The notes under the pieces: model-generated
What the model was told of the DNA's origin: nothing
The model's input: only the letters and a program-made list of their open reading frames with translations
Database searches by the model: none
Source of the DNA: CAZWCX01 sp964632945
GTDB lineage: Bacteria > Planctomycetota > MHYJ01 > WSZJ01 > CAZWCX01
Direction: 5' to 3'
Length of the DNA: 64,000 nucleotides
Assembly: GCA_964632945.1 (NCBI GenBank)
Contig: CAZWCX010000007.1
Location: 1-64,000, forward strand
Position numbers and translations under genes: made by a program
In this document: positions 1 through 7,956 of the stretch, one piece after another
Layout of the letters: the number at the start of each line of letters is the position of its first letter
Position numbering within the stretch: position 1 is the first letter of the stretch

Positions 1-4
1 GGCG

Positions 5-51
5 GATTTTTCACGAAGCCGCTGGCGCGGCTTCATGAATAATCCGGGCTA
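5..51 (+). repeat. Palindromic dispersed repeat, copy A
   Basis: A 12-bp stem with one mismatch (11-22 with 27-38) encloses the loop TGGC and is followed by the tail AATCCGGGCTA. The reverse complement of 59628-59674 matches this copy at 40 of 47 positions by hand alignment, so this is one member of a dispersed family. It resembles REP/REPIN-type intergenic elements in size and symmetry. It lies upstream of the cytochrome operon and could also act as a terminator for a gene left of the window. Confidence 0.8.
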
Positions 52-433
52 GGCTCGATCGGCGTTTGCTCGGGCCGCCCGGTGGGCGGCGCGGGCGCTT
101 CCACGTCGTTGCGCCCTCGGTGCGCCTCCCCTCCGGTCGCCTCGTCGACGCGTCTCCCGCCTGCGTCCACCGCCCTTTGCCGTACCCGGTCCGGAGTTCG
201 TGCCGCACCCGAGACGTCTGCATGGGCCTCGAGGGCGAGCCCGGGGACCTCGCCAGACGGCCGCCCGCAGGCCGGGGGCTGAATCTCCCCGGGGCAGGAA
301 AATCGGCACCGGGTTTGCGCGTCTCTCTCCTTCAGGGTCGCGAGGGGCGCCCGACCGGGTCCGGTTGCGGGCCATGTCCCGATGGAGCGGAATCATCCCC
401 CTCGCGGGCCCGGCTTCGCGAAGTGGGGCCGCC
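52..433. other. Non-coding stretch upstream of the cytochrome operon
   Basis: I see no credible gene here; the open frames lack recognisable content and are typical of G+C-rich DNA. A perfect 7-bp hairpin (GCCGCCC at 74-80, loop GGT, GGGCGGC at 84-90) follows the repeat. No convincing promoter was found, although the cytochrome operon probably starts in or just left of this stretch. Confidence 0.5.
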
Positions 434-1093
434 ATGAACGCGAACGAAGAACGCCCTTTGCTCGAGACCGACACGACGTCGTTGGCGATTCTGTTGATCG
501 TTTTCCTCGGGTTGGCGCTCGCCTCGGTCCTGTCGATCCTGCTCGATCGCGCCGACCTGGATCGGGCCGCCGAAGCAGCGTTGCCGCCACGCGGGCCGGC
601 GGACTACGCGGACATCCTCGACCAGGACTTCACCGCGGGGCTCGATCCCGCCGCCGCGGCGGCGGCCGAGTTTCCCGTCCCGCGGCCGCCCTTCTCGGAC
701 GGGGTGTTCCCCTGCTCCGAGTGCCACGAGTCCCTTCCCCCCGATCCGACCGTGCGCGCGATGGACCTGGATCATACCGGGATCGTGCTGAAGCACGGCG
801 GGGAGGAGCGGTGGTGCCTCGACTGTCATGATCTGAACGACCGGGACCAATTGCGCCTGGCGGGCGGGCGGTTGGTTCCGTTCACCGAATCGTACCGGCT
901 ATGCGGGCAATGCCACGGCGACAAGTATCGCGATTGGCGGCTCGGCATTCACGGCCGCCGCACGGGATTCTGGAATGGTCCCCGGCGCTACCTGCTTTGC
1001 GCCCATTGTCACGATCCGCATGCCCCCAAGTTTGCGCATCTCGTGCCGCTGGCTCCGCCCGCGCGGCCGATGGTTCCGCGCGAGCGGCGCTGA
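434..1093 (+). CDS. Membrane-anchored tetrahaem c-type cytochrome
   Basis: This 219-aa protein has a short cytoplasmic N-terminus, one hydrophobic segment at about residues 17-37 and a periplasmic part with four CxxCH haem-binding motifs: CSECH 94-98, CLDCH 128-132, CGQCH 157-161 and CAHCH 189-193. Extra histidines (H114, H121, H173) may be distal ligands. It most resembles the small multihaem subunits of NrfD-type complexes such as Qrc, Tmc, Hmc or DsrJ, which pass electrons between the quinone pool and periplasmic carriers. The ATG at 434 directly precedes the membrane anchor; the upstream extension of the frame has no sensible sequence. It is the first gene of a three-gene operon, 24 bp before the ferredoxin. 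Family placement beyond multihaem cytochrome is uncertain. Confidence 0.85.
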   Translation: MNANEERPLLETDTTSLAILLIVFLGLALASVLSILLDRADLDRAAEAALPPRGPADYADILDQDFTAGLDPAAAAAAEFPVPRPPFSDGVFPCSECHESLPPDPTVRAMDLDHTGIVLKHGGEERWCLDCHDLNDRDQLRLAGGRLVPFTESYRLCGQCHGDKYRDWRLGIHGRRTGFWNGPRRYLLCAHCHDPHAPKFAHLVPLAPPARPMVPRERR

Positions 1094-1117
1094 CCGCGGG
1101 GCGCGGGGAGGCTGAAG

Positions 1118-2029
1118 ATGAAACCGGAACGGAATCCGCCGCAGGACGCCCTCGACCCCGGCCGCCGCGCCTTCATGGGCCGCGCCGCCGCCGCGCTGGC
1201 CCTGCTGTTCACCCAGGGGTGCGGCATCGACATGGAGGCGTTCCTGCGCAAGCACTTCCGGGAGATGACCCCGGACGAACTCCGGGACCGGATCGCCCGG
1301 CTCGAGGATGAATACGGGCGCGCGTACGGGAAACCGTTCCGCGTCGGCACCGATGGTCCGATTCCCGGCACCCTCTTCGCCATGGGCCTCGACTTGTCGC
1401 GCTGCATCGGATGCCGCCGCTGCGTCTACGCCTGCGCCAGGGAGAACAACACCTCCCGCGACCCGCAGATCCACTGGATCCGTGTCCTGCAGATGCCCAA
1501 GGAGACCGGGGTCGATCTCCTCAAGGCCAACCCTTACTACGCTCCGCCGCAGGTTCCCGAGGAGAACTACTTCTACATGCCGGTTGCCTGCCAGCATTGC
1601 CGCAAGCCGCCGTGCGTGAAGGTCTGTCCGGTGAACGCCACCTGGATGGAGAAGGACGGGATCGTCGTGATCGATTCCGACTGGTGCATCGGGTGCCGCT
1701 GCTGCATGGCCGCCTGTCCGTACGGCGCGCGTCGCTTCAATTGGGCCGATCCGGGCCTCCCGGCCGAAGAGGCCAATCCGGACACGCACTTCCTCGGCAA
1801 CCGGCCGCGTCCGCGCGGCGTCGTGGAAAAGTGCACCCTGTGCATCCATCGCGTGCGCCAGGGACGCTATCCCGCGTGCGTGGAAATCTGTCCGACCGGG
1901 GCGCGGAAGTTCGGGAACCTGCTCGATGAGGAGGGGGAGATCCGCCGGATCATGCACCACAAGCGCGTGTTTCTGCTCAAGGAGGAGTTGGGAACGGAGC
2001 CCCGGTTCTTCTATTTCTACGGGACCTAG
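1118..2029 (+). CDS. Tat-exported 4Fe-4S ferredoxin subunit (HmcB/DsrO/NrfC type)
   Basis: The 303-aa protein carries sixteen cysteines in four ferredoxin-type groups: C96/99/102/106, C158/161/166/170, C190/193/196/200 and C239/242/254/258, enough for four [4Fe-4S] clusters. The N-terminus has a twin-arginine stretch (RRAFMG, residues 16-21) before a hydrophobic run ending near C35, so it is probably exported folded by Tat and may be anchored. In CISM-type complexes this subunit wires a periplasmic redox partner to the NrfD membrane subunit. A GGGGAGG ribosome site precedes the ATG, and nrfD starts 2 bp after its stop. No molybdopterin catalytic subunit is encoded beside it, so the substrate cannot be named. 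Confidence 0.88.
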   Translation: MKPERNPPQDALDPGRRAFMGRAAAALALLFTQGCGIDMEAFLRKHFREMTPDELRDRIARLEDEYGRAYGKPFRVGTDGPIPGTLFAMGLDLSRCIGCRRCVYACARENNTSRDPQIHWIRVLQMPKETGVDLLKANPYYAPPQVPEENYFYMPVACQHCRKPPCVKVCPVNATWMEKDGIVVIDSDWCIGCRCCMAACPYGARRFNWADPGLPAEEANPDTHFLGNRPRPRGVVEKCTLCIHRVRQGRYPACVEICPTGARKFGNLLDEEGEIRRIMHHKRVFLLKEELGTEPRFFYFYGT

Positions 2030-2031
2030 CC

Positions 2032-3309
2032 ATGCGCTTCGCCCGCTTCCTGTGGTTCGCCGCGCGCCTTTGCCTCCAGGGCGGGTTCGCCTATTGGGCG
2101 TGGGTCGGGTTTTTGCTCGCCTTGATCGCGTGGGGGGGCTTCGCGTATCTCGACCAACTGCGCGACGGTCTGATTACGTCGGGAATGCGCGACCAGGTCT
2201 CCTGGGGGTTCTACATCGGCAATTTCACCTTCCTGGTCGGCGTGGCCGCGGCGGCGGTCCTTCTCGTGATCCCGGCCTATGTCTATGACTGGCGGCCGAT
2301 CAAGGAGGTCGCCATCCTGGGCGAGTTGCTGGCCATCAGCGCCATCATCATGTGCATCCTGTTCGTCATCGTCGATCTCGGACGCCCCGATCGCCTGTGG
2401 CACGCGATCCCCATCCTGGGCGTGCTCAACTTCCCCCGCTCGTTGCTCGCCTGGGATTGCCTCGTCCTCAACGGCTACCTCCTGCTCAACCTCGTCATTG
2501 TCGGCCACCTGCTCTACAGCAGTTTTCATCGGCGCCCGTACCGCCACAACCTGGTCGCGCCGCTCATCCTGCTGTCCATTCCAATGGCGATCGCCATTCA
2601 CACCGTGACCGCGTTCGTCTACAACGGGCTGCCCGCTCGGCCGTTCTGGAACGCCTCGATCCTCGCCCCGCGTTTCCTCGCCTCCGCGTTCTGTTCCGGG
2701 CCGGCGATCCTGCTCATTCTGTTCCAGATTCTGGCGCGCACCACCAACCTCAAGATCCAGAACGAGGCGATCTGGAAGGTCGCCGAGCTCATGGCCTATG
2801 CCATGTTCCTCAACCTCTTCCTCCTCGGCACCGAAGTCTTCAAGGAGGTCTATTCCGACACCCATCACATGGTCTACTTCCAATACCTGTTTCGGGGCAT
2901 CGGGGAGCACACCGCGCTCGTGCTGTACGCCTGGACTTCGCTGATCTTCTCGATCGTCGCGTTCCTGCTGTTCCTGATTCCCTCCACGCGCAAGAACTTC
3001 TTCACGCTCAATCTCGGTTGCGTGCTCATCTACGCCGGAGTCTACATCGAAAAGGGGATGGGGCTGGTGATTCCCGGGTTCACGCCGTCCACCCTCGGGG
3101 AGATCTACGAGTACGTTCCCACGATGACGGAGTTCCGGGTGGGGGCGGGAGTCTTTTCCGTGGGGTTCCTCGTGTTCACCCTGCTGTGCAAGGTCGCGGT
3201 GCCGGTGCTCACCGGGACCTTCACGGTCGACACCCTGGCGGGCGCCGCCCGTGAGGAGGCCTCGACGGCGCACGGTCGCGGGGCGCCGGGGGGAGTCCCG
3301 CCGGCGTGA
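2032..3309 (+). CDS. NrfD/PsrC-family quinone-interacting membrane subunit
   Basis: This 425-aa polytopic protein has about ten hydrophobic segments and the layout of NrfD/PsrC/HmcC subunits, which bind menaquinone or ubiquinone at the membrane and exchange electrons with the partner ferredoxin. It includes the acidic and histidine residues typical within NrfD helices, but I cannot assign quinone ligands by eye. Its start lies 2 bp after the ferredoxin stop, so the pair is surely co-translated. With the tetrahaem cytochrome it forms a complete electron conduit between quinone pool and periplasm. The gene ends convergently with proC, with only stop codons and a short CGCCGG/CCGGCG inverted repeat between them. 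Confidence 0.88.
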   Translation: MRFARFLWFAARLCLQGGFAYWAWVGFLLALIAWGGFAYLDQLRDGLITSGMRDQVSWGFYIGNFTFLVGVAAAAVLLVIPAYVYDWRPIKEVAILGELLAISAIIMCILFVIVDLGRPDRLWHAIPILGVLNFPRSLLAWDCLVLNGYLLLNLVIVGHLLYSSFHRRPYRHNLVAPLILLSIPMAIAIHTVTAFVYNGLPARPFWNASILAPRFLASAFCSGPAILLILFQILARTTNLKIQNEAIWKVAELMAYAMFLNLFLLGTEVFKEVYSDTHHMVYFQYLFRGIGEHTALVLYAWTSLIFSIVAFLLFLIPSTRKNFFTLNLGCVLIYAGVYIEKGMGLVIPGFTPSTLGEIYEYVPTMTEFRVGAGVFSVGFLVFTLLCKVAVPVLTGTFTVDTLAGAAREEASTAHGRGAPGGVPPA

Positions 3310-4155
3310 TCAGGTGCGCTTCGGTTCCGGAAACAGTTCCTTCGCCCGCTGCGTCGCCTTCACCACGGCCTTGATCAGCGTGGTGCGCAGCCCCCCCTCC
3401 TCGAGCTCCAGGATGCCGTCGATCGTGCAGCCCGCGGGGGTCGTGACCGCGTCTTTGAGCAGGGCCGGGTGCTGGCCGGTCTCGAGGATCATGCGGGCGG
3501 CCCCCAGCATCGTCTGCGAGACCAGCAAGGTGGCGATGTCGCGCGGGAGGCCGACCTTGAGGCCGCCCTCGGAGAGCGCTTCGATCATCATGTACATGAA
3601 GGCAGGACCGCTGCCGGAGAGCCCGGTCACCGCGTCCATGTGCTTCTCGTCGAGCACGACGGAGCGGCCGAGCATGTCGAAGATGGCGCGGACTTCCTCG
3701 AGGTGCTCCGGCCGGACGTGTTTTCCCGCCGCAATTCCGGTCATGCCGCAGCGCAGAAGGCAGGGGGTGTTCGGCATCGTGCGGACGACCGGGATCGCCT
3801 TGTCGAGGCGTTCTTCCATGAAGCGGGTCGGCACCGAGGCCGCGGTGGAGATGAGCAGGTGCCGGCTCTCGACCGCGCCGGCGATGGAGTCGAGCACCTC
3901 GCCCATGGTCTGCGGCTTGACCGTGAGCAGGACGAGGTCGGACTTTGCCACCGCCTCGGCGTTGTCGAGGGTTGCGGCCACGCCGCACTTCCGGCGCATC
4001 ACGTCGAGGGTCTCGCCGTGGGCGGTGGTGGCGACGACGTCCTCCGGCTTGACCCATCCCGACGAGGTCAGCGCCTGGATCAGGGTCTGGCCGAGCTTGC
4101 CCGCACCGATGACCGCGACGCGGCGGTGCGCCCGCTTGCCCTCTACATGACTCAT
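3310..4155 (-). CDS. proC: Pyrroline-5-carboxylate reductase
   Basis: The 281-aa protein has the N-terminal Rossmann NADPH site GAGKLG at about residues 17-22, the VKPQ and MPNTP motifs of the family, the LSGSGPAF substrate-binding loop and the C-terminal DAVTTPAGCTIDG signature of the dimerisation domain. It reduces pyrroline-5-carboxylate to proline in the cytoplasm. It is the second gene of a minus-strand pair: its ATG lies 10 bp after the stop of rocD, whose product makes the same substrate from ornithine. That arrangement argues for an ornithine-to-proline route. Confidence 0.95.
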   Translation of the reverse strand: MSHVEGKRAHRRVAVIGAGKLGQTLIQALTSSGWVKPEDVVATTAHGETLDVMRRKCGVAATLDNAEAVAKSDLVLLTVKPQTMGEVLDSIAGAVESRHLLISTAASVPTRFMEERLDKAIPVVRTMPNTPCLLRCGMTGIAAGKHVRPEHLEEVRAIFDMLGRSVVLDEKHMDAVTGLSGSGPAFMYMMIEALSEGGLKVGLPRDIATLLVSQTMLGAARMILETGQHPALLKDAVTTPAGCTIDGILELEEGGLRTTLIKAVVKATQRAKELFPEPKRT

Positions 4156-4165
4156 GGTGGCGCCC

Positions 4166-5368
4166 CTACGAGGTCTGCAGGACCTTGTCGATCTTCGGCA
4201 ATGCCCAGTCGATTTCCTCCCGGGTGATGACCAGCGGCGGGGCGAAGCGCACGACCTGGTCGTGCGTCTCCTTGCAGAGCAGGCCCTCCTCGGCGAGGCG
4301 CTCGCAGTACTTGCGCGCGGCGCCCGATTCCTTCTTGATCTCGACGCCGACGAAGAGCCCGCGGCCCCGCACGTCCTTGACGTGGGGGGAGCGGATGGCC
4401 TTCAGCCGTTCCAGGAGGTAGGCGCCGAGCTCGGCCGAGCGCTGGGAGAGCTTCTCCTCGCGGATGACCGCGAGCGCCGCGCGGCCGACCGCGCAGCCGA
4501 GCGGGTTGCCGCCGAAGGTGCTGCCGTGCGACCCCGGCGTGAAGACCTTCATCAGCCGGTCGTCGGCCAGGACGCCGGAGACCGGGATCACGCCGCCCGC
4601 GAGCGCTTTGCCGACGATGACCAGGTCCGGCCGGATCTCCTCGTGCTGGAAGCAGAAATCGCGGCCGGTGCGCCCGAAACCGGTCTGGATCTCATCGAGG
4701 GCGAAGAGGACGCGGTGCTTCGTGCAGATCTCGCGCACCTGCTTCAGATACCCCGCGGGCGGGATCAGGATCCCCGCCTCCCCCTGGATCGGTTCGACCA
4801 GGAAGGCCACGGTGTTCGGCCCGATCGCCTTCTCGAGCGCGGCGGCATCGCCGTACGGGATGGAGCGGAAGCCGGGCGTGAAGGGGCCGAAGCCGTTCCG
4901 GTAGAGCGGCTCGGTCGAGAACCCCACGATCGTGGTCGTCCGACCGTGGAAGTTGTCCGCGCAGGTGACGATTTCGGCCTGGTCGGCGGGGACCTTCTTG
5001 TCGTCGTACCCCCACTTGCGCACCAGCTTGATCGCCGTTTCCACGGCCTCGGCCCCGGAATTCATCAGGAGCGCGCGTTCGAATCCCGCCATGGCGCAGA
5101 GGTCGCGCAGGATGGCGCCGAACTGGTCGTTGTGGAAGGCGCGTGAGGTCAGCGTGATCCGGTCGGCCTGCTCCTTGAGCGCGGCCAGGATGCGCGGATG
5201 GGAGTGCCCCTGATTGAGGGCCGAGTAGGACGCGAGCATGTCCATGTACTTCCGGCCCTCGACGTCCCAGACCCAGACGCCCTGCCCCTTGGTCAGGACG
5301 ACGGGGAGCGGGTGATAATTGCGGGCCGAGTACTTCTCGATCAGGTCGATATGCTCGCGGGTGTTCAC
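4166..5368 (-). CDS. rocD: Ornithine aminotransferase
   Basis: This 400-aa class III PLP-dependent aminotransferase matches ornithine delta-aminotransferase in length and motifs: NQGHSHP near the N-terminus, NSGAEAVETAIK in the cofactor site, the FALDEIQTGFGRTG aspartate region and the Schiff-base lysine in VGKALAGG. It converts ornithine and 2-oxoglutarate to glutamate semialdehyde (which cyclises to pyrroline-5-carboxylate) and glutamate. I chose the GTG at 5368 because AGGAGGAGAGG lies just upstream and the protein then begins as family members do; the same frame continues open far upstream but those residues are Arg/Gly-rich shadow. It is the first gene of the rocD-proC operon. Confidence 0.93.
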   Translation of the reverse strand: MNTREHIDLIEKYSARNYHPLPVVLTKGQGVWVWDVEGRKYMDMLASYSALNQGHSHPRILAALKEQADRITLTSRAFHNDQFGAILRDLCAMAGFERALLMNSGAEAVETAIKLVRKWGYDDKKVPADQAEIVTCADNFHGRTTTIVGFSTEPLYRNGFGPFTPGFRSIPYGDAAALEKAIGPNTVAFLVEPIQGEAGILIPPAGYLKQVREICTKHRVLFALDEIQTGFGRTGRDFCFQHEEIRPDLVIVGKALAGGVIPVSGVLADDRLMKVFTPGSHGSTFGGNPLGCAVGRAALAVIREEKLSQRSAELGAYLLERLKAIRSPHVKDVRGRGLFVGVEIKKESGAARKYCERLAEEGLLCKETHDQVVRFAPPLVITREEIDWALPKIDKVLQTS

Positions 5369-5490
5369 GGCGGTCCTCTCCTCCTGCACAGGTCGAATGG
5401 GCGGAGGATTATAGCGGTCGGCGCGGATTCGCGGCAAAGAAAAGGGGGAAGGGGAACGCGTGGAGGTCGCCGGGCGCGCCCCGATCGTCC

Positions 5491-7545
5491 CTACCGCCCA
5501 TTTCGCTTCAGGTGATGGCGGATCATCCGTTGCAGCCCCGCATCGGGATCGTCCCGGAACGGTTCGAGCAGGTCGAGTGCCTCCGCGTCGCCGCCGAAGC
5601 GCATCAGGCCCGACGCCGCCTCCTGCTTTTCCGGCTTCACCGACCCGCCCAGCCACCGCTGCAGAATCGGGAGCGCCCGCCGCGACTTGCCCTCGGCCAG
5701 CTTCTTCACCGCCCAGATCCGCACGTCGCCGTCCGGATCGTGCTCCGCGGCCCGGAGCAGCGTCTCCTCGGCCGCCTCCTTCGCGATCCAGATCCCATTG
5801 AGGTCCAAGCGCATCATGACCCGCTTGCGCACGGTGGCGTTCGCGTCTTCCAGCGCCAGGCGCGACACCAGGGAGAGCGTTTTCGCCTCGTCCCCGCGGT
5901 CTTGTTTCTGCCGGCGCGCGAGTTGGTTGACGACTTCCACGCGCACCTCGGGCGCCGGATGGCGCGAGGCGTGCTCGAGGATCGCCTCGCGTCCGTCGAA
6001 CTTGCCGAACGTGACGACCTGGTAGACGACCCGCTGCGCCACCGACGGATCGGGATCGCCGGCCAGGATCCGCTCGAAGACCGGCTTCGGATCCGCCGCG
6101 GAGAATCGGTTCAACGCGTCGACGAGCCGAATCCGGATTTTCGCGTCCTCGTGTTCGCATGCGGCCCGGGCGACGGCGTCGAAGGCGTCCCGGCGCGCCG
6201 CATACCGACTCTCGAGTGCGTTCAGCGCGCTGCCGACCCGCTCGGGCTCCGGCGAGCGAAGGTCCGTGCACAGTTGCGCGAGCCAGGGGTCCGGCTCCCC
6301 GCCGTGCCGTTCCACGATGCGGCGGACGGCGGCGACGTCGCCGCATTCGCGCGCCAGGGTCTCCCAGCCGACCACGCGGTTCCAGTAGTCCGCGAGCGAC
6401 TCGTCGTCGCGCGGGGGCGCACCGGTCTTCTCCTTCAGGCTCGAACGGAAGTACGCGGCGAAGTGCGGCGCGAAGTACGGATTCCGCTCGAACGGCGCGA
6501 GCAAGGGATAGGCGCGCGGATCCTTGCGGCTCAGCAGCGTGAGTGCGGCCGCAAAGCGGACCGCGTACTCGGCGTTCTCCGCCCGGTCCAACAGCGACTC
6601 GGTGTCGCCGATCAGTCCCGATCGGACCAGGGACTTGAGCACGTCGTCGCGGACGTGGAAGGCGGGGTGCTCCGTGAGATAGCGGACCAACAGAGCCTCG
6701 ATGCGCGGCTCCGCCTTGTAGGTCTTGTCGAGGTCCTTGATCATGATCTGCCAGTTGAGCGCGGGCCGGTCGAAGTCGAGGCGCCCCAGCAGTTCCTCCA
6801 GCATCGCCTGGTGCTCCCGGTAGAGGCGGAACGACGAAGATTCGACGCCGAGGCCGGCGAGCAGGCGCGCGGCGGCCTTCACGGACTCGAAGTGCGCGAC
6901 CGGAAAGTCCCCGGACCAGCTCAAGTCGGGGGCGAAGAAATAGGTCGTGCTCATCTGGACCCTGTTTTTCGAGACCTCCTCGTGGGAAAGGTCGTGCAGG
7001 ATCATCCAGACGCCGGTCTGGACCGCGTTCCACTCGGCGCCGGATGCGTCGGCGCGCGCCAGGAAGCGCGTGAGCAGGGAATCGGCGTCGGCCGGGGCGA
7101 GCGTGAAGCGGTCGCGCTCTTCCGGGTCCTTCCAGATCTTCGCCTCGCAGTTGACCACGGGTATCTCCAGGCGCGGCGTGCGCGCCCCCGGCGCGATGGT
7201 GTAGACCCCGCTCTTGCGCACGGCGAAGGGCGCCATCTTGGCGGGCTCGGCGGGGATCGCCTTCACGCCCACGGGGAGGTGGATCTCCAGGGCCGCGGGG
7301 ACTCGGGAGAAGTGCAGGACGAGGAGGTCGTACCGCTTTCCGGCGACGACCAATCCCGTGTCCTTCGTCAGTCGTTCGAGATCCCGGGGCAGGTCGTAGC
7401 GCGCCGCGCCGTCGGCCGGCCTGGGCGCCCCGGTCGCGGATGCAGGCATGTTCTCCGCGGGGGTGGGAGACGGGGGGGTATCCTTGCCGCACGCCGGAAG
7501 GAGGAGGGCCGGAACGAGGAACAGGGCGAGGTGCGCGCGCGTCAT
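5491..7545 (-). CDS. HEAT-repeat lipoprotein of unknown function
   Basis: The 684-aa protein starts with a lipoprotein signal peptide; the lipobox LPAC ends near residue 20. The first third (to about residue 300) has no family I recognise. The rest is a series of about 30-residue helical pairs with repeated R/L/A/D patterns and aspartates at repeat ends, as in HEAT/PBS-lyase repeats. Such scaffolds bind proteins in the envelope, and no catalytic motif is visible. The ATG at 7545 has GGAGGAGAT just upstream. It lies 122 bp upstream of rocD on the same strand, but that gap is enough for separate transcription. Confidence 0.75.
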   Translation of the reverse strand: MTRAHLALFLVPALLLPACGKDTPPSPTPAENMPASATGAPRPADGAARYDLPRDLERLTKDTGLVVAGKRYDLLVLHFSRVPAALEIHLPVGVKAIPAEPAKMAPFAVRKSGVYTIAPGARTPRLEIPVVNCEAKIWKDPEERDRFTLAPADADSLLTRFLARADASGAEWNAVQTGVWMILHDLSHEEVSKNRVQMSTTYFFAPDLSWSGDFPVAHFESVKAAARLLAGLGVESSSFRLYREHQAMLEELLGRLDFDRPALNWQIMIKDLDKTYKAEPRIEALLVRYLTEHPAFHVRDDVLKSLVRSGLIGDTESLLDRAENAEYAVRFAAALTLLSRKDPRAYPLLAPFERNPYFAPHFAAYFRSSLKEKTGAPPRDDESLADYWNRVVGWETLARECGDVAAVRRIVERHGGEPDPWLAQLCTDLRSPEPERVGSALNALESRYAARRDAFDAVARAACEHEDAKIRIRLVDALNRFSAADPKPVFERILAGDPDPSVAQRVVYQVVTFGKFDGREAILEHASRHPAPEVRVEVVNQLARRQKQDRGDEAKTLSLVSRLALEDANATVRKRVMMRLDLNGIWIAKEAAEETLLRAAEHDPDGDVRIWAVKKLAEGKSRRALPILQRWLGGSVKPEKQEAASGLMRFGGDAEALDLLEPFRDDPDAGLQRMIRHHLKRNGR

Positions 7546-7919
7546 GAATCTCCTCCGGAGGAAGCCGACACCGGCCGCAGGGCCCCCTTCGCGCCGCGGG
7601 CCCGGCGGTCCCGCTCCGGGACGTTGCGGTCTCTCCGCGGCGGTCCGGCGTGCGCGTTCGTGCCGGGGATCCCCAGAGTAGGACGGGGGACGCAGCAATT
7701 CAAGCCCGGCAAGCGACCGGGGTGGAATCGGGGGAGGGGTCCGGATGCGCGTGCCGCCGGCGACGTTCGGACGGCCCTGGCGCGCGGCGATGTACCCGGC
7801 GTGGACTCCACGGAGGGGGGAGCGGAACGGGCTCCCCTGGGCGGCCGGTCGCGGGGGTGGACCCGTCCGGTCCGGTCGGGACCGGCATGTGGGTGGGGGG
7901 GGGCACCGGCCGCCGAGGT
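7546..7919. other. Non-coding stretch between HEAT lipoprotein and VWA gene
   Basis: No supported gene. The frames open here are Arg/Pro/Gly-rich and lack start signals. The leader of the HEAT lipoprotein gene must lie in the left part. G-rich runs near 7890-7905 are notable but unexplained. Confidence 0.5.
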
Positions 7920-7946
7920 CCGGCGCCCGGGTGTCCCGGGCGCCGG
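7920..7946 (-). terminator. Perfect 12-bp hairpin after the VWA gene
   Basis: CCGGCGCCCGGG (7920-7931) and CCCGGGCGCCGG (7935-7946) form a perfect 12-bp stem with a TGT loop, 10 bp after the stop codon of the minus-strand VWA gene. No clear T run follows, so it may be a non-canonical terminator or an mRNA 3' stabiliser. Confidence 0.6.
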
Positions 7947-7956
7947 GGGCGGGAGG

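Noticed and set aside
5369..7492. N-terminal extension of rocD to a 1108-aa protein
   Set aside because: The extra residues are out-of-frame shadow of the HEAT gene; a GTG with a strong ribosome site gives a family-length enzyme.
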